Origin: JAJYKC01 sp035545735
Lineage (GTDB): Bacteria; Acidobacteriota; Terriglobia; Bryobacterales; Bryobacteraceae
DNA: 64,000 bases
Direction of reading: 5' to 3'
Assembly (NCBI GenBank): GCA_035545735.1
Contig: DASZXS010000050.1
Location: 1-64,000, forward strand
A program made the translations under genes and the position numbers. The notes below the pieces were generated by a model that saw nothing but the letters and a program-made list of their open reading frames with translations, had not been told where the DNA came from and made no database searches. Below, piece after piece: positions 25,961 to 35,300 of this stretch. Position 1 is the stretch's first letter; each line of letters begins with the position of its first letter.

Positions 25961-26144
25961 ATGGCGTATCCGTGGAGCGGCGAGGAAGAGGGTTCGCTCT
26001 ACCCCGCCCTGCACCGCAGGGAAGAAAGCCGCCTGATTCGCGCGAAGCCGTCGGCTTATATGGTTGCTGAATTACTCAGTTACCAGTCAGCGCCGCGACA
26101 TCGGCGTACGCATGGTGCTGGGCGAGCGCCCCGTCACGCCATGA
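25961..26144 (+). pseudogene. Relic of a PadR regulator / MacB-like (ADOP) permease pair
   Basis: Frame from 25961 encodes E-E-E-G-S-L-Y-P-A-L-H-R-R-E-E-S (about 25982-26029), the core of PadR transcriptional regulators. Sixty bases on, first L-L-S-Y (about 26071-26082) and then, shifted one base, S-Q-R-R-D-I-G-V-R-M-V-L-G-E (26085-26126) are recognisable as the cytoplasmic elbow of FtsX/MacB-type permeases, ending in a stop at 26142-26144. In Acidobacteria PadR genes normally precede such ADOP permease genes. Both are reduced to fragments, so this is the scar of a deletion. It overlaps the 3' end of the DUF1501 gene by 11 bp. Confidence 0.6.
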
Positions 26145-27534
26145 TGGGCCGGATCACTTCGCCGTAGACGTCCGTGAGCCGCCGGTCAATTCCGTTGTGG
26201 CGGTAGGTGAGCCGCATGTGGTCGATGCCCAAGAGATACAGCATCGTGGCGTGAAGGTCGTAACAGAAGGTCGGATTCTCCGCGACCTTGTAAGACCACT
26301 CGTCGCTCGCGCCATAAGTGGTCCCGCCTTTGAAGCCGCCGCCCGCCACCCAGCTTGTGAACGCGGTCGGATTGTGATCGCGCCCCTTGCCTCCCTGGCT
26401 GCACGGCATGCGACCGAATTCCGTCACCCAGTGGACAATCGTGTCGTCCAGCATTCCACGCGACTTCAAGTCTTTGATCAACGCAGCCGCCGGCTTGTCC
26501 ATGCTCGCCGCCATCGCCGCATGGTCCTTGGCGATGTCTTCATGGCTGTCCCAGTTTCGCCGGGGGAAGCCGTTGTCCGCCCCGCTCCAGATCTGCACGA
26601 ACCGTACGCCCCGCTCCAGCATCCGGCGCGCCACCAGACAGTTTCGTCCGAAATCTTCCGTCACCTTCTCATCGATCCCGTAGAGACGAAGAGTGGCGGG
26701 CGATTCCTTGGAGATATCCATGACCTCCGGAGCGCTGAGCTGCAGTTTGGCCGCCAATTCATACGACGCGATGCGAGCTTCCAACCGCGAGTCGTCCACA
26801 CGGGATTCCAAATGCTCCTGGTTCATCTCATTCAGAACCCGCAGCGTATCCTTCTCGGCGGCAGGATTCAGGTATGAGGCGTCTTTCGGCGGAAACAGGT
26901 CGTTGATCGGATTGGCGCTGCTGGCGCGAATCATCGTTCCCTGATGGGCGGCGGGGAGAAAGCCGTTGGTCCAGTTGCCGCTGCCATTCGGCGCGAAGCC
27001 CCGGGAATCCGGCAGCACCACAAACGTCGGCAGATCCTTGTTCATGCTCCCCAGCGCGTACGAAATCCAAGCGCCCATGGAAGGATAGCCCGGCAGGATG
27101 AAGCCGCTGTTCTGCATGAACGTCGCCGGACCGTGAACATTCGACTTCGACATCATCGAATGAACAAACGCAATGTCGTCCACGCACGACGCCAGGTGAG
27201 GCACCAGGCTGCTCACCCATTTGCCGCACTGGCCGTGCTGCTTCCACTCCCACGGACTCGCCATCACCGCTCCGGGAGTGCTCTGGAAAAGCTCGATCTT
27301 CCCGCCCGGATCGAACTTCTGACCGTTCAGTTTAATCAGCAGAGGCTTGTAGTCGAACGTATCGACTTGGCTGGCCGCGCCCGACATGAAAAGCTGAACC
27401 ACGCGCTTCGCCTTCGCCGGATGATGTAATCCCTTCGGAACGTCGGCAAGCAAACCCGACTCGCTGAGCAGCCCGGCCAGCGCGATCCCGCCGAGGCCGC
27501 CACCGTAGTTCCAGAGAAATTTTCTGCGATTCAT
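26134..27534 (-). CDS. DUF1501 family exported protein
   Basis: 466 residues beginning M-N-R-R-K-F-L-W, a twin-arginine-type signal followed by a hydrophobic segment to about residue 31. It matches DUF1501, an alkaline-phosphatase/sulfatase-fold family found next to planctomycete-type cytochromes: P-K-A-K-R-V-V-Q-L-F-M-S-G-A-A-S-Q-V-D, the N-W-D-S-H-E-D block, V-T-E-F-G-R-M-P and G-K-G-R-D-H-N-P metal-site-like motifs are present. It starts 15 bp after the DUF1549/DUF1553 gene and the pair is almost certainly an operon. Biochemical function is unknown. Confidence 0.92.
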   Translation of the reverse strand: MNRRKFLWNYGGGLGGIALAGLLSESGLLADVPKGLHHPAKAKRVVQLFMSGAASQVDTFDYKPLLIKLNGQKFDPGGKIELFQSTPGAVMASPWEWKQHGQCGKWVSSLVPHLASCVDDIAFVHSMMSKSNVHGPATFMQNSGFILPGYPSMGAWISYALGSMNKDLPTFVVLPDSRGFAPNGSGNWTNGFLPAAHQGTMIRASSANPINDLFPPKDASYLNPAAEKDTLRVLNEMNQEHLESRVDDSRLEARIASYELAAKLQLSAPEVMDISKESPATLRLYGIDEKVTEDFGRNCLVARRMLERGVRFVQIWSGADNGFPRRNWDSHEDIAKDHAAMAASMDKPAAALIKDLKSRGMLDDTIVHWVTEFGRMPCSQGGKGRDHNPTAFTSWVAGGGFKGGTTYGASDEWSYKVAENPTFCYDLHATMLYLLGIDHMRLTYRHNGIDRRLTDVYGEVIRPIMA

Positions 27535-27549
27535 GACTGCCTCTCCGCT

Positions 27550-29994
27550 CTAATCCACAAAAATAAACTCATTGGTGTTCAGCAACAGCCGGCAAAGATT
27601 TGTGAGCCCTTCGCGCGCGAGGTATTTCGTCAACTCCGCATTTTCGCGCGCATCCGGCGCGCGCTGCAGAGCCAGCCGGAACGCGGCCGCTACTTGCCCC
27701 TCGGGGCTGCCGGAAATGCCGCGCACACGCTCGGCCATGTGTTCCGACTGTTTCAACACAAACGGATTATTCATCAGGGCCAGGGCTTGAATCGCCGTAA
27801 TGGTCGCACTGCGCTTCGCCGTAATCATCGAAACATCGGGACAATCGAAGCGCTCCATGAACGGATCGGGAACACTCCGCACGATGAACCGGTAGACGCT
27901 CCGCCGGTAGTTCGCGCGCGAATCCGGATCGAACCGCGCATAATCGTAAACCGGCGAGTGATCGTCCTTGAAGAAAAATTGCTGCACGGACGGGCCGCCC
28001 ATGGTCAGGTCCAGCTTCCCGCTCACGGCAAGAATCGAATCGTGAAGCGATTCCGCGTCCAGACGCTGGCGGTTGGCGCGCCATAAATATCGATTCTCAC
28101 CATCGATCTTCGCGTTCACCGCATTCCCGGCGGACGATTGCCGGTACACCGAGCTCATCACAATCAGCTTGTGGAGTTTTTTGAACGAGCCGCCACTATC
28201 TCGAAACTCGACCGCCAGCCAGTCGAGCAGTTCAGGATTGGAAGGGAGTGAGCCCATGTGCCCGAAATCGTTGGGACTATCCACGATCCCGGCGCCGAAA
28301 TGATAGTGCCACACGCGATTCACAATCGATCGCCACGTGAGCATGTTCGCCGGCGAGGTAATCCATTGGGCGAGGGCCGCGCGCCGCTCGCCTTCCGGAG
28401 TCCGCGGATCAAGATGGAAGCGCGCCTGCAACCCAGGCACGCAGGCCAGCGCTCCCGGCTGAGCCATCGGACCGGGCGAATCGACATTGCCCCGCTCCAG
28501 CACCCGGACCGGTCGAGCGGTTACCGGGAACCGGAAGGTCCCCTGCGGTTCAAAATAATTGGCCGCCGCGTAGACCAGCTCCGGCTTGGGAAGTTCATCC
28601 ATCTCGCGCGTCAACTCCGCGCGCCGGGCGCGGAGTTGTTCCGCCTTCGCGACATCGGCGGGGGGCAGCGCTGCTTTCACCAGGGCGGCGCGCCGCAGCG
28701 CGGCTTCCTTGATTTTCTGCTTGATGTCCGCGGGACGATTCTCCGGGTCTGTCGCGTTGATTTCCTTCCACTGCGCCACCTGCTTGTCCAGCGCTTCAAT
28801 TTCCGGCGTGGAAATATCCTCGGCGGCATCTTCCAGGGGCCGGAGCGCAACATCCACCGCCCGCCGCTCCGCCAGCAGTTCATTGCGGCGATGAAAAACT
28901 CCGGGATCCCGATCCACCGGACGGTCCGCCCGGTCCACTCCCGCAAAAACGGACTGTAGACCGTAGTATTCGGATTGCGGAATCGGATCGAATTTGTGGT
29001 CGTGACAACGCGCGCAATGCGCTGTCATGCTCACAAATGTCGACATGGTCACCGAAACCATATCGTCCCGGTCCAGATCGCGAGTGAGTCTCTTCGCCGT
29101 CGTATCGTCTTTCAACTCGACCTGGCCTACGAAATCCCACGGGCCCGATGCGATGAACCCCAGGGCAATGGTGGCGTCCGGATCGTCGGGATAGAGAACA
29201 TCGCCGGCAAGCTGCTCCTGCACGAAGCGGGAGTAAGGTTTGTCGTTGTTAAACGCGCGAATCACGTAGTCACGATACGGCCACGCGTTGCGCCGGGGCT
29301 TGTCTTTGTCGTAGCCATGCGACTCGCCATAGTGAGCGGCGTCCAGCCAGTGCCGCCCCCATCGTTCGCCGTAGCGGGGCGAGGCCAGGAGCCGATCCAC
29401 CAGATGTTCGTACGCATCGGGCGATTTGTCCGCGATGAACGCGTCTACTTCTTCCGGCGTGGGGGGCAGCCCCTCAAGATCGTAGGTGAGCCTCCGGATC
29501 AGCGTCCGGCGGTCGGTTTCCGCCGCGTGGGTCAATCCCTTCTCCCGCAGTTTCGCCAGAACAAAGGCGTCAATCGGCGTGCGGACCCATGCATCGCGCA
29601 CGTCCGGCACGGCCGGCCTCTTGAGAGGTTGAAGCGACCACCATTGATCCGGCTCCACCCATTTGGCGCCGTCTTCAATCCACTTCCGGACGGATTCCAC
29701 CTCCTCTTTATTCAGCGGTACGCCCACCAGCGGCATTGAAGGCTTGCCACCGGAAATCAGCCGGTAGAGAACACTTTTTTCCGGATGTCCCGGGACCACC
29801 GCCGGCCCTCGCGCCCCACCCTTCAACATGCTCTTCATGCTGATGAGAGAAAGTCCGCCGGCATGCCCTTCGTTGTTGTGGCAGCCTTGACACCTCGCGG
29901 CCAGCAGCGCCTGCACCGGCGGCTCCGAAACGGCCGCGAGACAGAGAACAGTAGCGAGAGGCCCAACCGCCGCTATTTTCAGCGAAACGCCCAT
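27550..29994 (-). CDS. PSCyt1/DUF1549/DUF1553 planctomycete-type cytochrome protein
   Basis: 814 residues from ATG 29994, which starts a normal signal peptide (about 1-22); the frame is open further upstream without a plausible N-terminus. One haem c motif, C35-x2-C38-H39 (R-C-Q-G-C-H-N-N), lies in an N-terminal PSCyt1 domain. DUF1549 follows (T-P-I-D-A-F-V-L-A-K-L near 140, and G-E-R-W-G-R-H-W-L-D-A-A-H-Y), then a second C-A-R-C-H-D-H-K-F-D-P-I haem-like motif, a helical Glu/Lys-rich middle, and DUF1553 (R-x-x-L-A-Q-W-I-T-S-P-x-N and N-R-V-W). Such proteins are tied to complex carbohydrate or sulfated glycan breakdown in planctomycetes by gene context; this is inference here. Confidence 0.92.
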   Translation of the reverse strand: MGVSLKIAAVGPLATVLCLAAVSEPPVQALLAARCQGCHNNEGHAGGLSLISMKSMLKGGARGPAVVPGHPEKSVLYRLISGGKPSMPLVGVPLNKEEVESVRKWIEDGAKWVEPDQWWSLQPLKRPAVPDVRDAWVRTPIDAFVLAKLREKGLTHAAETDRRTLIRRLTYDLEGLPPTPEEVDAFIADKSPDAYEHLVDRLLASPRYGERWGRHWLDAAHYGESHGYDKDKPRRNAWPYRDYVIRAFNNDKPYSRFVQEQLAGDVLYPDDPDATIALGFIASGPWDFVGQVELKDDTTAKRLTRDLDRDDMVSVTMSTFVSMTAHCARCHDHKFDPIPQSEYYGLQSVFAGVDRADRPVDRDPGVFHRRNELLAERRAVDVALRPLEDAAEDISTPEIEALDKQVAQWKEINATDPENRPADIKQKIKEAALRRAALVKAALPPADVAKAEQLRARRAELTREMDELPKPELVYAAANYFEPQGTFRFPVTARPVRVLERGNVDSPGPMAQPGALACVPGLQARFHLDPRTPEGERRAALAQWITSPANMLTWRSIVNRVWHYHFGAGIVDSPNDFGHMGSLPSNPELLDWLAVEFRDSGGSFKKLHKLIVMSSVYRQSSAGNAVNAKIDGENRYLWRANRQRLDAESLHDSILAVSGKLDLTMGGPSVQQFFFKDDHSPVYDYARFDPDSRANYRRSVYRFIVRSVPDPFMERFDCPDVSMITAKRSATITAIQALALMNNPFVLKQSEHMAERVRGISGSPEGQVAAAFRLALQRAPDARENAELTKYLAREGLTNLCRLLLNTNEFIFVD

Positions 29995-30685
29995 TGGGGC
30001 TAGTCTATCGAAATGATCGGCCCGCGGGTGCGAAAGCCCCCGATTCGTTCCGCCGTTGCGGAACTCGATGCCTCCCCGCGCAAGCGCACCCATGGCAGGT
30101 GCCGGGGCTGGTAAAGGCGTTCACTGCCCACTGCGCCGAAGCTTCCAACGCTTCGGACTGCGCTTCCCATGCACGCAGGCAATGACCACAATCCGATGGC
30201 TTTCCACCTTGAAGAAAAGGCCTTAGGGGAAGCGCCTCACGCCCACGCGACGAATTTGCGCATGCACAATTTGAAAGGCGACGGGACTGCGGGCCATGAC
30301 GTCCACGACGGCATCCACGGCCAGAGCAAAGCGCATGCCAAGGTCAGGATGAATGCCCTACCAAGCGAGCGCTTCTTTCAAGTCGGCATCCGCTTCCGGT
30401 AGCCTGCCAGCCCCGGCCTCCAGCTCGGCGCTCGCGGTTCCGTCCCCGGATTGCCCTATCCTCCGGCTCGCCCACGGGCAGCATAATCACAAACGGCTTC
30501 GGGGGGAAGCGAGATATCTAGTCCGGCCCGAAGCGCCTCATAAACGCCGCCTCGAAACAGGGCGAATCGAGAGGCCACCCCGCGCCACGCCAGCATTCCA
30601 GACGAGGCGAATCGTCGCACGCCGTCGTTTTGGAATGAATTGGAATGAAAATGCCGAAGGAGGGCTTTGCAAGCTGTTGAAAGCA
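29995..30685. other. Gene-poor region holding a broken toxin gene
   Basis: 691 bp between the cytochrome gene and tRNA-Phe. The only coding signal I can support is the decayed RelE/ParE-like toxin at 30121-30402 (minus). Just upstream of it, a minus-strand A-E-L-E-A-G segment (about 30428-30411) in the same frame may be what is left of the antitoxin. Stretches 29995-30120 and 30430-30685 show no recognisable gene. Confidence 0.5.
30121..30402 (-). pseudogene. RelE/ParE-family toxin, inactivated by two stop codons
   Basis: Reading the minus strand from 30402, one frame gives L-P-E-A-D-A-D-L-K-E-A-L-A-W, then TAG (30360-30358), then a run through D-L-G-M-R-F, A-F-Q-I-V-H-A-Q-I-R-R-V and V-R-R-F-P, then TAA (30225-30223), then G-L-F-F-K-V-E, R-I-V-V-I-A-C-V-H-G and S-P-K-R-W, ending at TGA 30123-30121. 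The whole is the length and order of a RelE/ParE toxin (about 95 residues). Both internal stops fall exactly where the family has a conserved Tyr (A-W-Y and F-P-Y), each one substitution away from a Tyr codon. No intact start or antitoxin is seen. Confidence 0.7.
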
Positions 30686-30761
30686 TGGTGGCCAGGGACG
30701 GAATCGAACCGCCGACGCCAGCCTTTTCAGGGCTGCGCTCTACCGACTGAGCTACCTGGCC
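30686..30761 (-). tRNA. tRNA-Phe (anticodon GAA)
   Basis: 76 nt on the minus strand. The acceptor stem GGCCAGG pairs with CCTGGCC, followed by A and an encoded CCA. D-arm AGCTCAGTCGGTAGAGC, anticodon stem around the loop CTGAAAA giving GAA, and T-arm GGCGGTTCGATTCCGTC are all canonical. It lies just downstream of the TPR gene on the same strand. Confidence 0.97.
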
Positions 30762-30789
30762 GGGGAATTTTTAGTCTAGCATAATCACT

Positions 30790-32337
30790 CTAATTCGCAG
30801 ACGGTGGAGTGATCTGAACGTCCTTGGTCACCTCTTCTTTATCCTGCTGATAGCGCTTCTGAATCTCCTGGTATTGCGCCATCAGTTCGGCGGCGCGCGC
30901 CGCATTTCCCGATTGCTGATAGGCCCGCGCAAGCTGATAGTGTAAAGCTCCATCGTCGTCCAGTTGCAGGGCTTTTTCGAGATGGGGGATGGCTTCCTTT
31001 GCCCGGCTCAGCTTCGCCAGCGCCAGCCCCATCGAGGCATGCGCGGGAATCATATTCGGCTCGGCCCGCAAGGCCTTTTCGAGATACGGCAAAGCCCGTT
31101 CCGGCTCCTCGATCCGCAGCAGGCTTTCGCCCATCATGAAATTCAAATCCGGAGACGCACTTTCCGTCTTCATCATCTTTTCGAGCATCGGCATCGCCGT
31201 CTTGTAGTCGCGTGCCAGAAAGAGCGAAGTTGTCAGCTCATCCTCCAGCCGCGGATTGCCCGGCGATAGTTTCAACGCCGCGCGCCATTCGCTCACCGCT
31301 TCCAATTCCTGATTCCTCGAATGGGCCACCTGTGCCTGCAGCGCATGCAGCTCGACCGATTCCGGCAGCGCCTTCAAGTGCGCGAAGGCCGCCAGCGAAA
31401 GCTGGTCGAACGATTTGATGCCCCAATAGAGTTCCGCATCGCTCGCGTGCGCCTTCACCGCTTTCACCGCGTCCGCGTACCGGTTCTGCACAAAGTAGCA
31501 CTCCGGAGCGTTTACCGCACAATCCGGAGCCGGGAAGCCCTCTTCTTTCTTTTCCTCAATCCTGGCCCAATCCGGATGGCCTGCCCGCCGGTAGATTGCC
31601 GCCAACCCCGCATGAACGCCGCGCAGGGAAGGCGCGGTCTGCGCCGCCTCTTTGAAAAAGAAGAATGAACTGTGATACTGCTGGCTTTGCAGCCGGGAAG
31701 CGCCAATTAACGCGGCAACATATCCCGACTGCGGCCCGTTCGCCGACAGCCGGTCAAACAAATGCGCCGACTGAGCCTGGTAAGCCTTCCCGAGCCCGTA
31801 CCACGCCTTGGCGTCCTCCGGAGATTCTTCCGTCAGTCTTTGATATTCGCTCACCGCGCCATCCAACTCCCCGCCCGAGAGCAGCGCCCCCGCCAGCATT
31901 CCGCGGGCTTCCCGGTTGGAGGGCTGCAATGCGAGCAGTCTCTTGAGTGGAGAAATCGCCGCCTTCGGCTCTCCGGTTTGCAGTTCGGCCCGCGCCAGCG
32001 ATGTGAGCGCAGGAACGCTTTTTGGGTCCGCCTTCAGCACTTCTTCAAATCGCGGAATCGCGCGCTGAGGATGCCCCGCCATCTGCTCGGCCATTCCCAG
32101 ATTCAATACCAGTCCGGGGTTCCCGGGAACGGCCTTCACCAGCCGCTCGCAAAGCGGAATGGCTTCCGCGAAGCGGCCCGCCACCATCAACTCCTTCACC
32201 CGGCGCGAAAGCTCGCCCAGATCTTCGCCTTCGGCGGCGCGGAGCGGACGCGCTCCCCCAGTACCCGCCAGGGACAGCGCTATAAAAAAGGCGGCCCGCA
32301 ACGCGGGCCGCCTTTTGCTCGAAACCGAGAGCGTCAT
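30790..32337 (-). CDS. Periplasmic TPR-repeat protein, 5' end overlapping a terminator hairpin
   Basis: 515 residues: a signal peptide (basic K-R-R near residue 8, hydrophobic F-F-I-A-L-S-L-A-G) and about ten tetratricopeptide repeats from residue 45 on, with classic A-x-x-x-L-x-x-A-L repeats between 370 and 490. Its start lies 11 bp after the stop of receptor 3. Codons 8-18 coincide with a perfect 14-bp terminator hairpin (see 32284-32316). ATG 32337 has no clear ribosome-binding site. An internal ATG at 32187 preceded by AAGGAG would give a cytoplasmic protein and cannot be excluded, but the coherent signal peptide favours 32337. Confidence 0.85.
   Translation of the reverse strand: MTLSVSSKRRPALRAAFFIALSLAGTGGARPLRAAEGEDLGELSRRVKELMVAGRFAEAIPLCERLVKAVPGNPGLVLNLGMAEQMAGHPQRAIPRFEEVLKADPKSVPALTSLARAELQTGEPKAAISPLKRLLALQPSNREARGMLAGALLSGGELDGAVSEYQRLTEESPEDAKAWYGLGKAYQAQSAHLFDRLSANGPQSGYVAALIGASRLQSQQYHSSFFFFKEAAQTAPSLRGVHAGLAAIYRRAGHPDWARIEEKKEEGFPAPDCAVNAPECYFVQNRYADAVKAVKAHASDAELYWGIKSFDQLSLAAFAHLKALPESVELHALQAQVAHSRNQELEAVSEWRAALKLSPGNPRLEDELTTSLFLARDYKTAMPMLEKMMKTESASPDLNFMMGESLLRIEEPERALPYLEKALRAEPNMIPAHASMGLALAKLSRAKEAIPHLEKALQLDDDGALHYQLARAYQQSGNAARAAELMAQYQEIQKRYQQDKEEVTKDVQITPPSAN
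32284..32316 (-). terminator. Rho-independent terminator of receptor 3, inside the next coding sequence
   Basis: Minus strand: a perfect 14-bp stem AAAAGGCGGCCCGC / GCGGGCCGCCTTTT (32316-32303 and 32299-32286) with a GTT loop, ending in six consecutive T. It lies 33 bp after the receptor-3 stop and within codons 8-18 of the TPR gene. The corresponding terminator of receptor 4 is similar in sequence and position. Confidence 0.75.
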
Positions 32338-32348
32338 CAACTACAAGA

Positions 32349-35300
32349 CTACCAGTCCAGATGGATTCCGAACCGGATGTTTCGTTCGCCCGACGCGCTG
32401 GTGACGCTGAGGAACGAAGCTGGCGTATTCACGGAAGTGCCCATGCCGCCCCCGGAGGCCCCAAAGTTATTGCTGGAGGCGATCCCGGCGAAATGCGACG
32501 TGTTGGGCAGGTTGGTAAACTCCGCCCTGAACTGCACATTCAGGCGCTCCTTGATCGGGAAGTTTCGGAAGATGGACAAGTCCGTATTCCACATCCCCGG
32601 CCGCCGTAAAATGTTCCGGCCCGACGTCCCGTAAGACACGGTAGTGACGGGAGCAAAGGCCGCCGGATCGTAGTAGTGCGTTCCCGGTCCAACCGCGCCG
32701 ATGAATTTCACCTCGGGCAGGACCTGGTTCGCCGTCTGCGTATTGGTGCCGCCGTCGTTAACGGAAGTGTTGGAAGCCCCTACCGTGAACGGCGTCCCCA
32801 TGAACATCGCTTCCCTGCCGCTGAACTGCCAGCCGCCCGCGAGCTTCGAAGCGAACCCATTGTTGATCCACTTCTTGTTTTTGCCAAATGGCAGTTCGTA
32901 TACCCAGCCGATCTGCACGTTCTGGGGAACGTCGAACCCGGCGGTCGCGCGGTTGCGCTGGAACATGGGCGCATAATTCCAGGTCACACCTGTCCAGCCG
33001 TCGTCGTCGGCATAGTCGATCGCATGGGACCAGGTGTACGCGCCCTTGATCATCAGCCCCTGGGAGAAGCTGCGCGTGAAGGCAACCTGCATCGAATGGT
33101 AATTCGAGCTCAGGTAGCCGTCCCACATGTTCGTGGCTTGCGTCCGTCCGTACAGGAGGTTGTAGGGAAGGTTTGCGACGCCAGACCCCGGATAGCCGGT
33201 GTTGATGTCGCGATCCGCCAAAAGGTGAATCGTGTGCTGGCCGACATAGCCCACCGATAGCAGGAAATTCTCGGGCAGCTTGCGTTCCAGGGTGAAGTTC
33301 CACGATTGCACGTACCCGCGGTGAATATAGCCCCACGGAGCACGCTCGCTCGCGTTCCCTGGAAGATTGATCATGCCGGTGGAAAGGTCCGGCAGCGGAA
33401 CATCCGGGATGCCCTGCGCGAGGGTGCGCGCATACGTGTAACCGTTCGACGCCTTCGTATCGGCGTTGATCGTGAGCGGATAGAATCCGCGCAGCGGGCG
33501 GGAGTACGGGATTGGATCGTAGTTGATCCCATAGCCGGTGCGGAGCACCATTTTCTCGCCCATGCGATAGGCCAGCCCGATGCGGGGAGCGAACAACGTG
33601 TGGCTCACTTTGATGCCCGCATCCACGGGAACGTTGCCGCGGCCGCCCATGTAAACGATGTTGGTGTCGGGATCGTACCGTTCGATTCCCTTGCCGTTGC
33701 TGCGAGTCATGAGCGGATACAGTTCGTAACGCAAACCGACGGAGAGAGTGAGGTTGCGGTTCACCTGCCACCGGTCCTGCGCGTACCATCCGAACTGCCA
33801 CTCACGCCCGGTCATCAGAATGTACTGGACGCCTTTCTGAACATCTTCCGAGAGGCCCAGTAGAAATTGTGCGTACCCATTGAACTGGTTCGAAAGCGAC
33901 GATCCGTTCCCGGTGTTCAACGTGGTCACCTGGCCGTTGAAATCCAGGAGGCCTCGAGGACCGCCCGCGCTCAACTCCGGCTGCCAGTGGTTGAGATGGT
34001 GGCGAACCAGGTCGAAGCCGAAGCTAAACTGATGCGCCCCCTTCGTCCAGGTGACGCTGTCGTTGTGCGTGATCGTCTGGTCGTTACGAAACGCCGGCAT
34101 CCAGTTCGGGACGCCAAAGCCGGTGTAGCCGTTGATCGTAATGTTCGGGAAGCCGCTATCCCGGATGTCGGGGCCATTCAGCCCCGGAATCCCGAGCGCA
34201 TCGCCGAAGGTTTTCCCGTAGTCGTTCGCGGTCACCGTTTGGTCCATCCGGTTCAAGCCGATGCTTCCGGTTAAAACCAGGTTGGGCGTGAAGGTATACG
34301 TATGGCCGATCGTCGCCACCTGGGTCACGGTGTCTCCAAAACCCGGGTCGGCGCCGGGCGCCGGTCCACCCGCGACACCGAAGATGCCCTGTCCGCCAGA
34401 GGTCGCCCACATTCTGCCGTACTTCACAAAAATGGTGTGCTTCTCGTTCCTGTTCCAGTTCACCTTGCCGTCCGCCTGATACCGGTTCAGTATCGGACCG
34501 CCGGCGGCGTAGTAGTTGTTTGTGGATCCTCCGGTGTTAGCCGCGGGGAAGTAAGCCTGCAGCTTCAACGCTTGCGGGCTCATCATGCTGGTGGGTACCT
34601 GGTTGTTGGGGAACAACTGCCGGCCTGTGCCGTCCGGGTTGCCCGTGAACGGGTTGTAGATTTGTGTGCTGTAGGCGCTGAAATCGCCGTTGCGCTGGTC
34701 TGCGTTCGGAACCGTATAGAAGCCGTTCGCGGCGATCTTCTGGTTTGTCCCGTCGAAACTCGCAAAATAGAACAGCTTGTTCTTGAGAATCGGGCCGCCG
34801 AAGGTGCCGCCGTAATTGTTATAGATGGAGACCGGCTTGCTCTTCGCGAAGAAGTTCCGCGCGTTAAACCGCTGGTTGTTGTGGAAAAGGTAACCGCTCC
34901 CGTGGATCTCGTTGGTGCCCGACTTGGTCACCAGCGTGATCGCCGAGGATCCCGACAGGCCCTGGGTTGCGTCCGCGGCGCTGGTCGTCACGTTGACCAC
35001 TTCCAGATTTTCCGCCGAGACGACGTAGCCGACGTGGTGAGGCAGCCAGACGTTGATACTCTCGGCGCCATCGATCGTCGTGATATTGGTCTGCCCGTTC
35101 CCACCGTTAATGTTGGTGCGGAGCGCGCGCCCCGGCGTATCGGTAATGGAATTTTGAAACGTCGAAGGAGTCGCGCCGGGAACCAGATCGATCAAAGACT
35201 GGTAGTTGCGGAATCCACCGAGCGGGATGTTCGTCGCCTGTTTGCCGGTGAGTTCCGTGTGGGTATCCGCTTTGTCCGTCTGAAGTTGCGCTGCTTCGGC

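Noticed and set aside
30456..30686. Minus-strand 76-codon open frame
   Set aside because: It begins at the end of tRNA-Phe, matches no family I recognise and has no ribosome-binding site.
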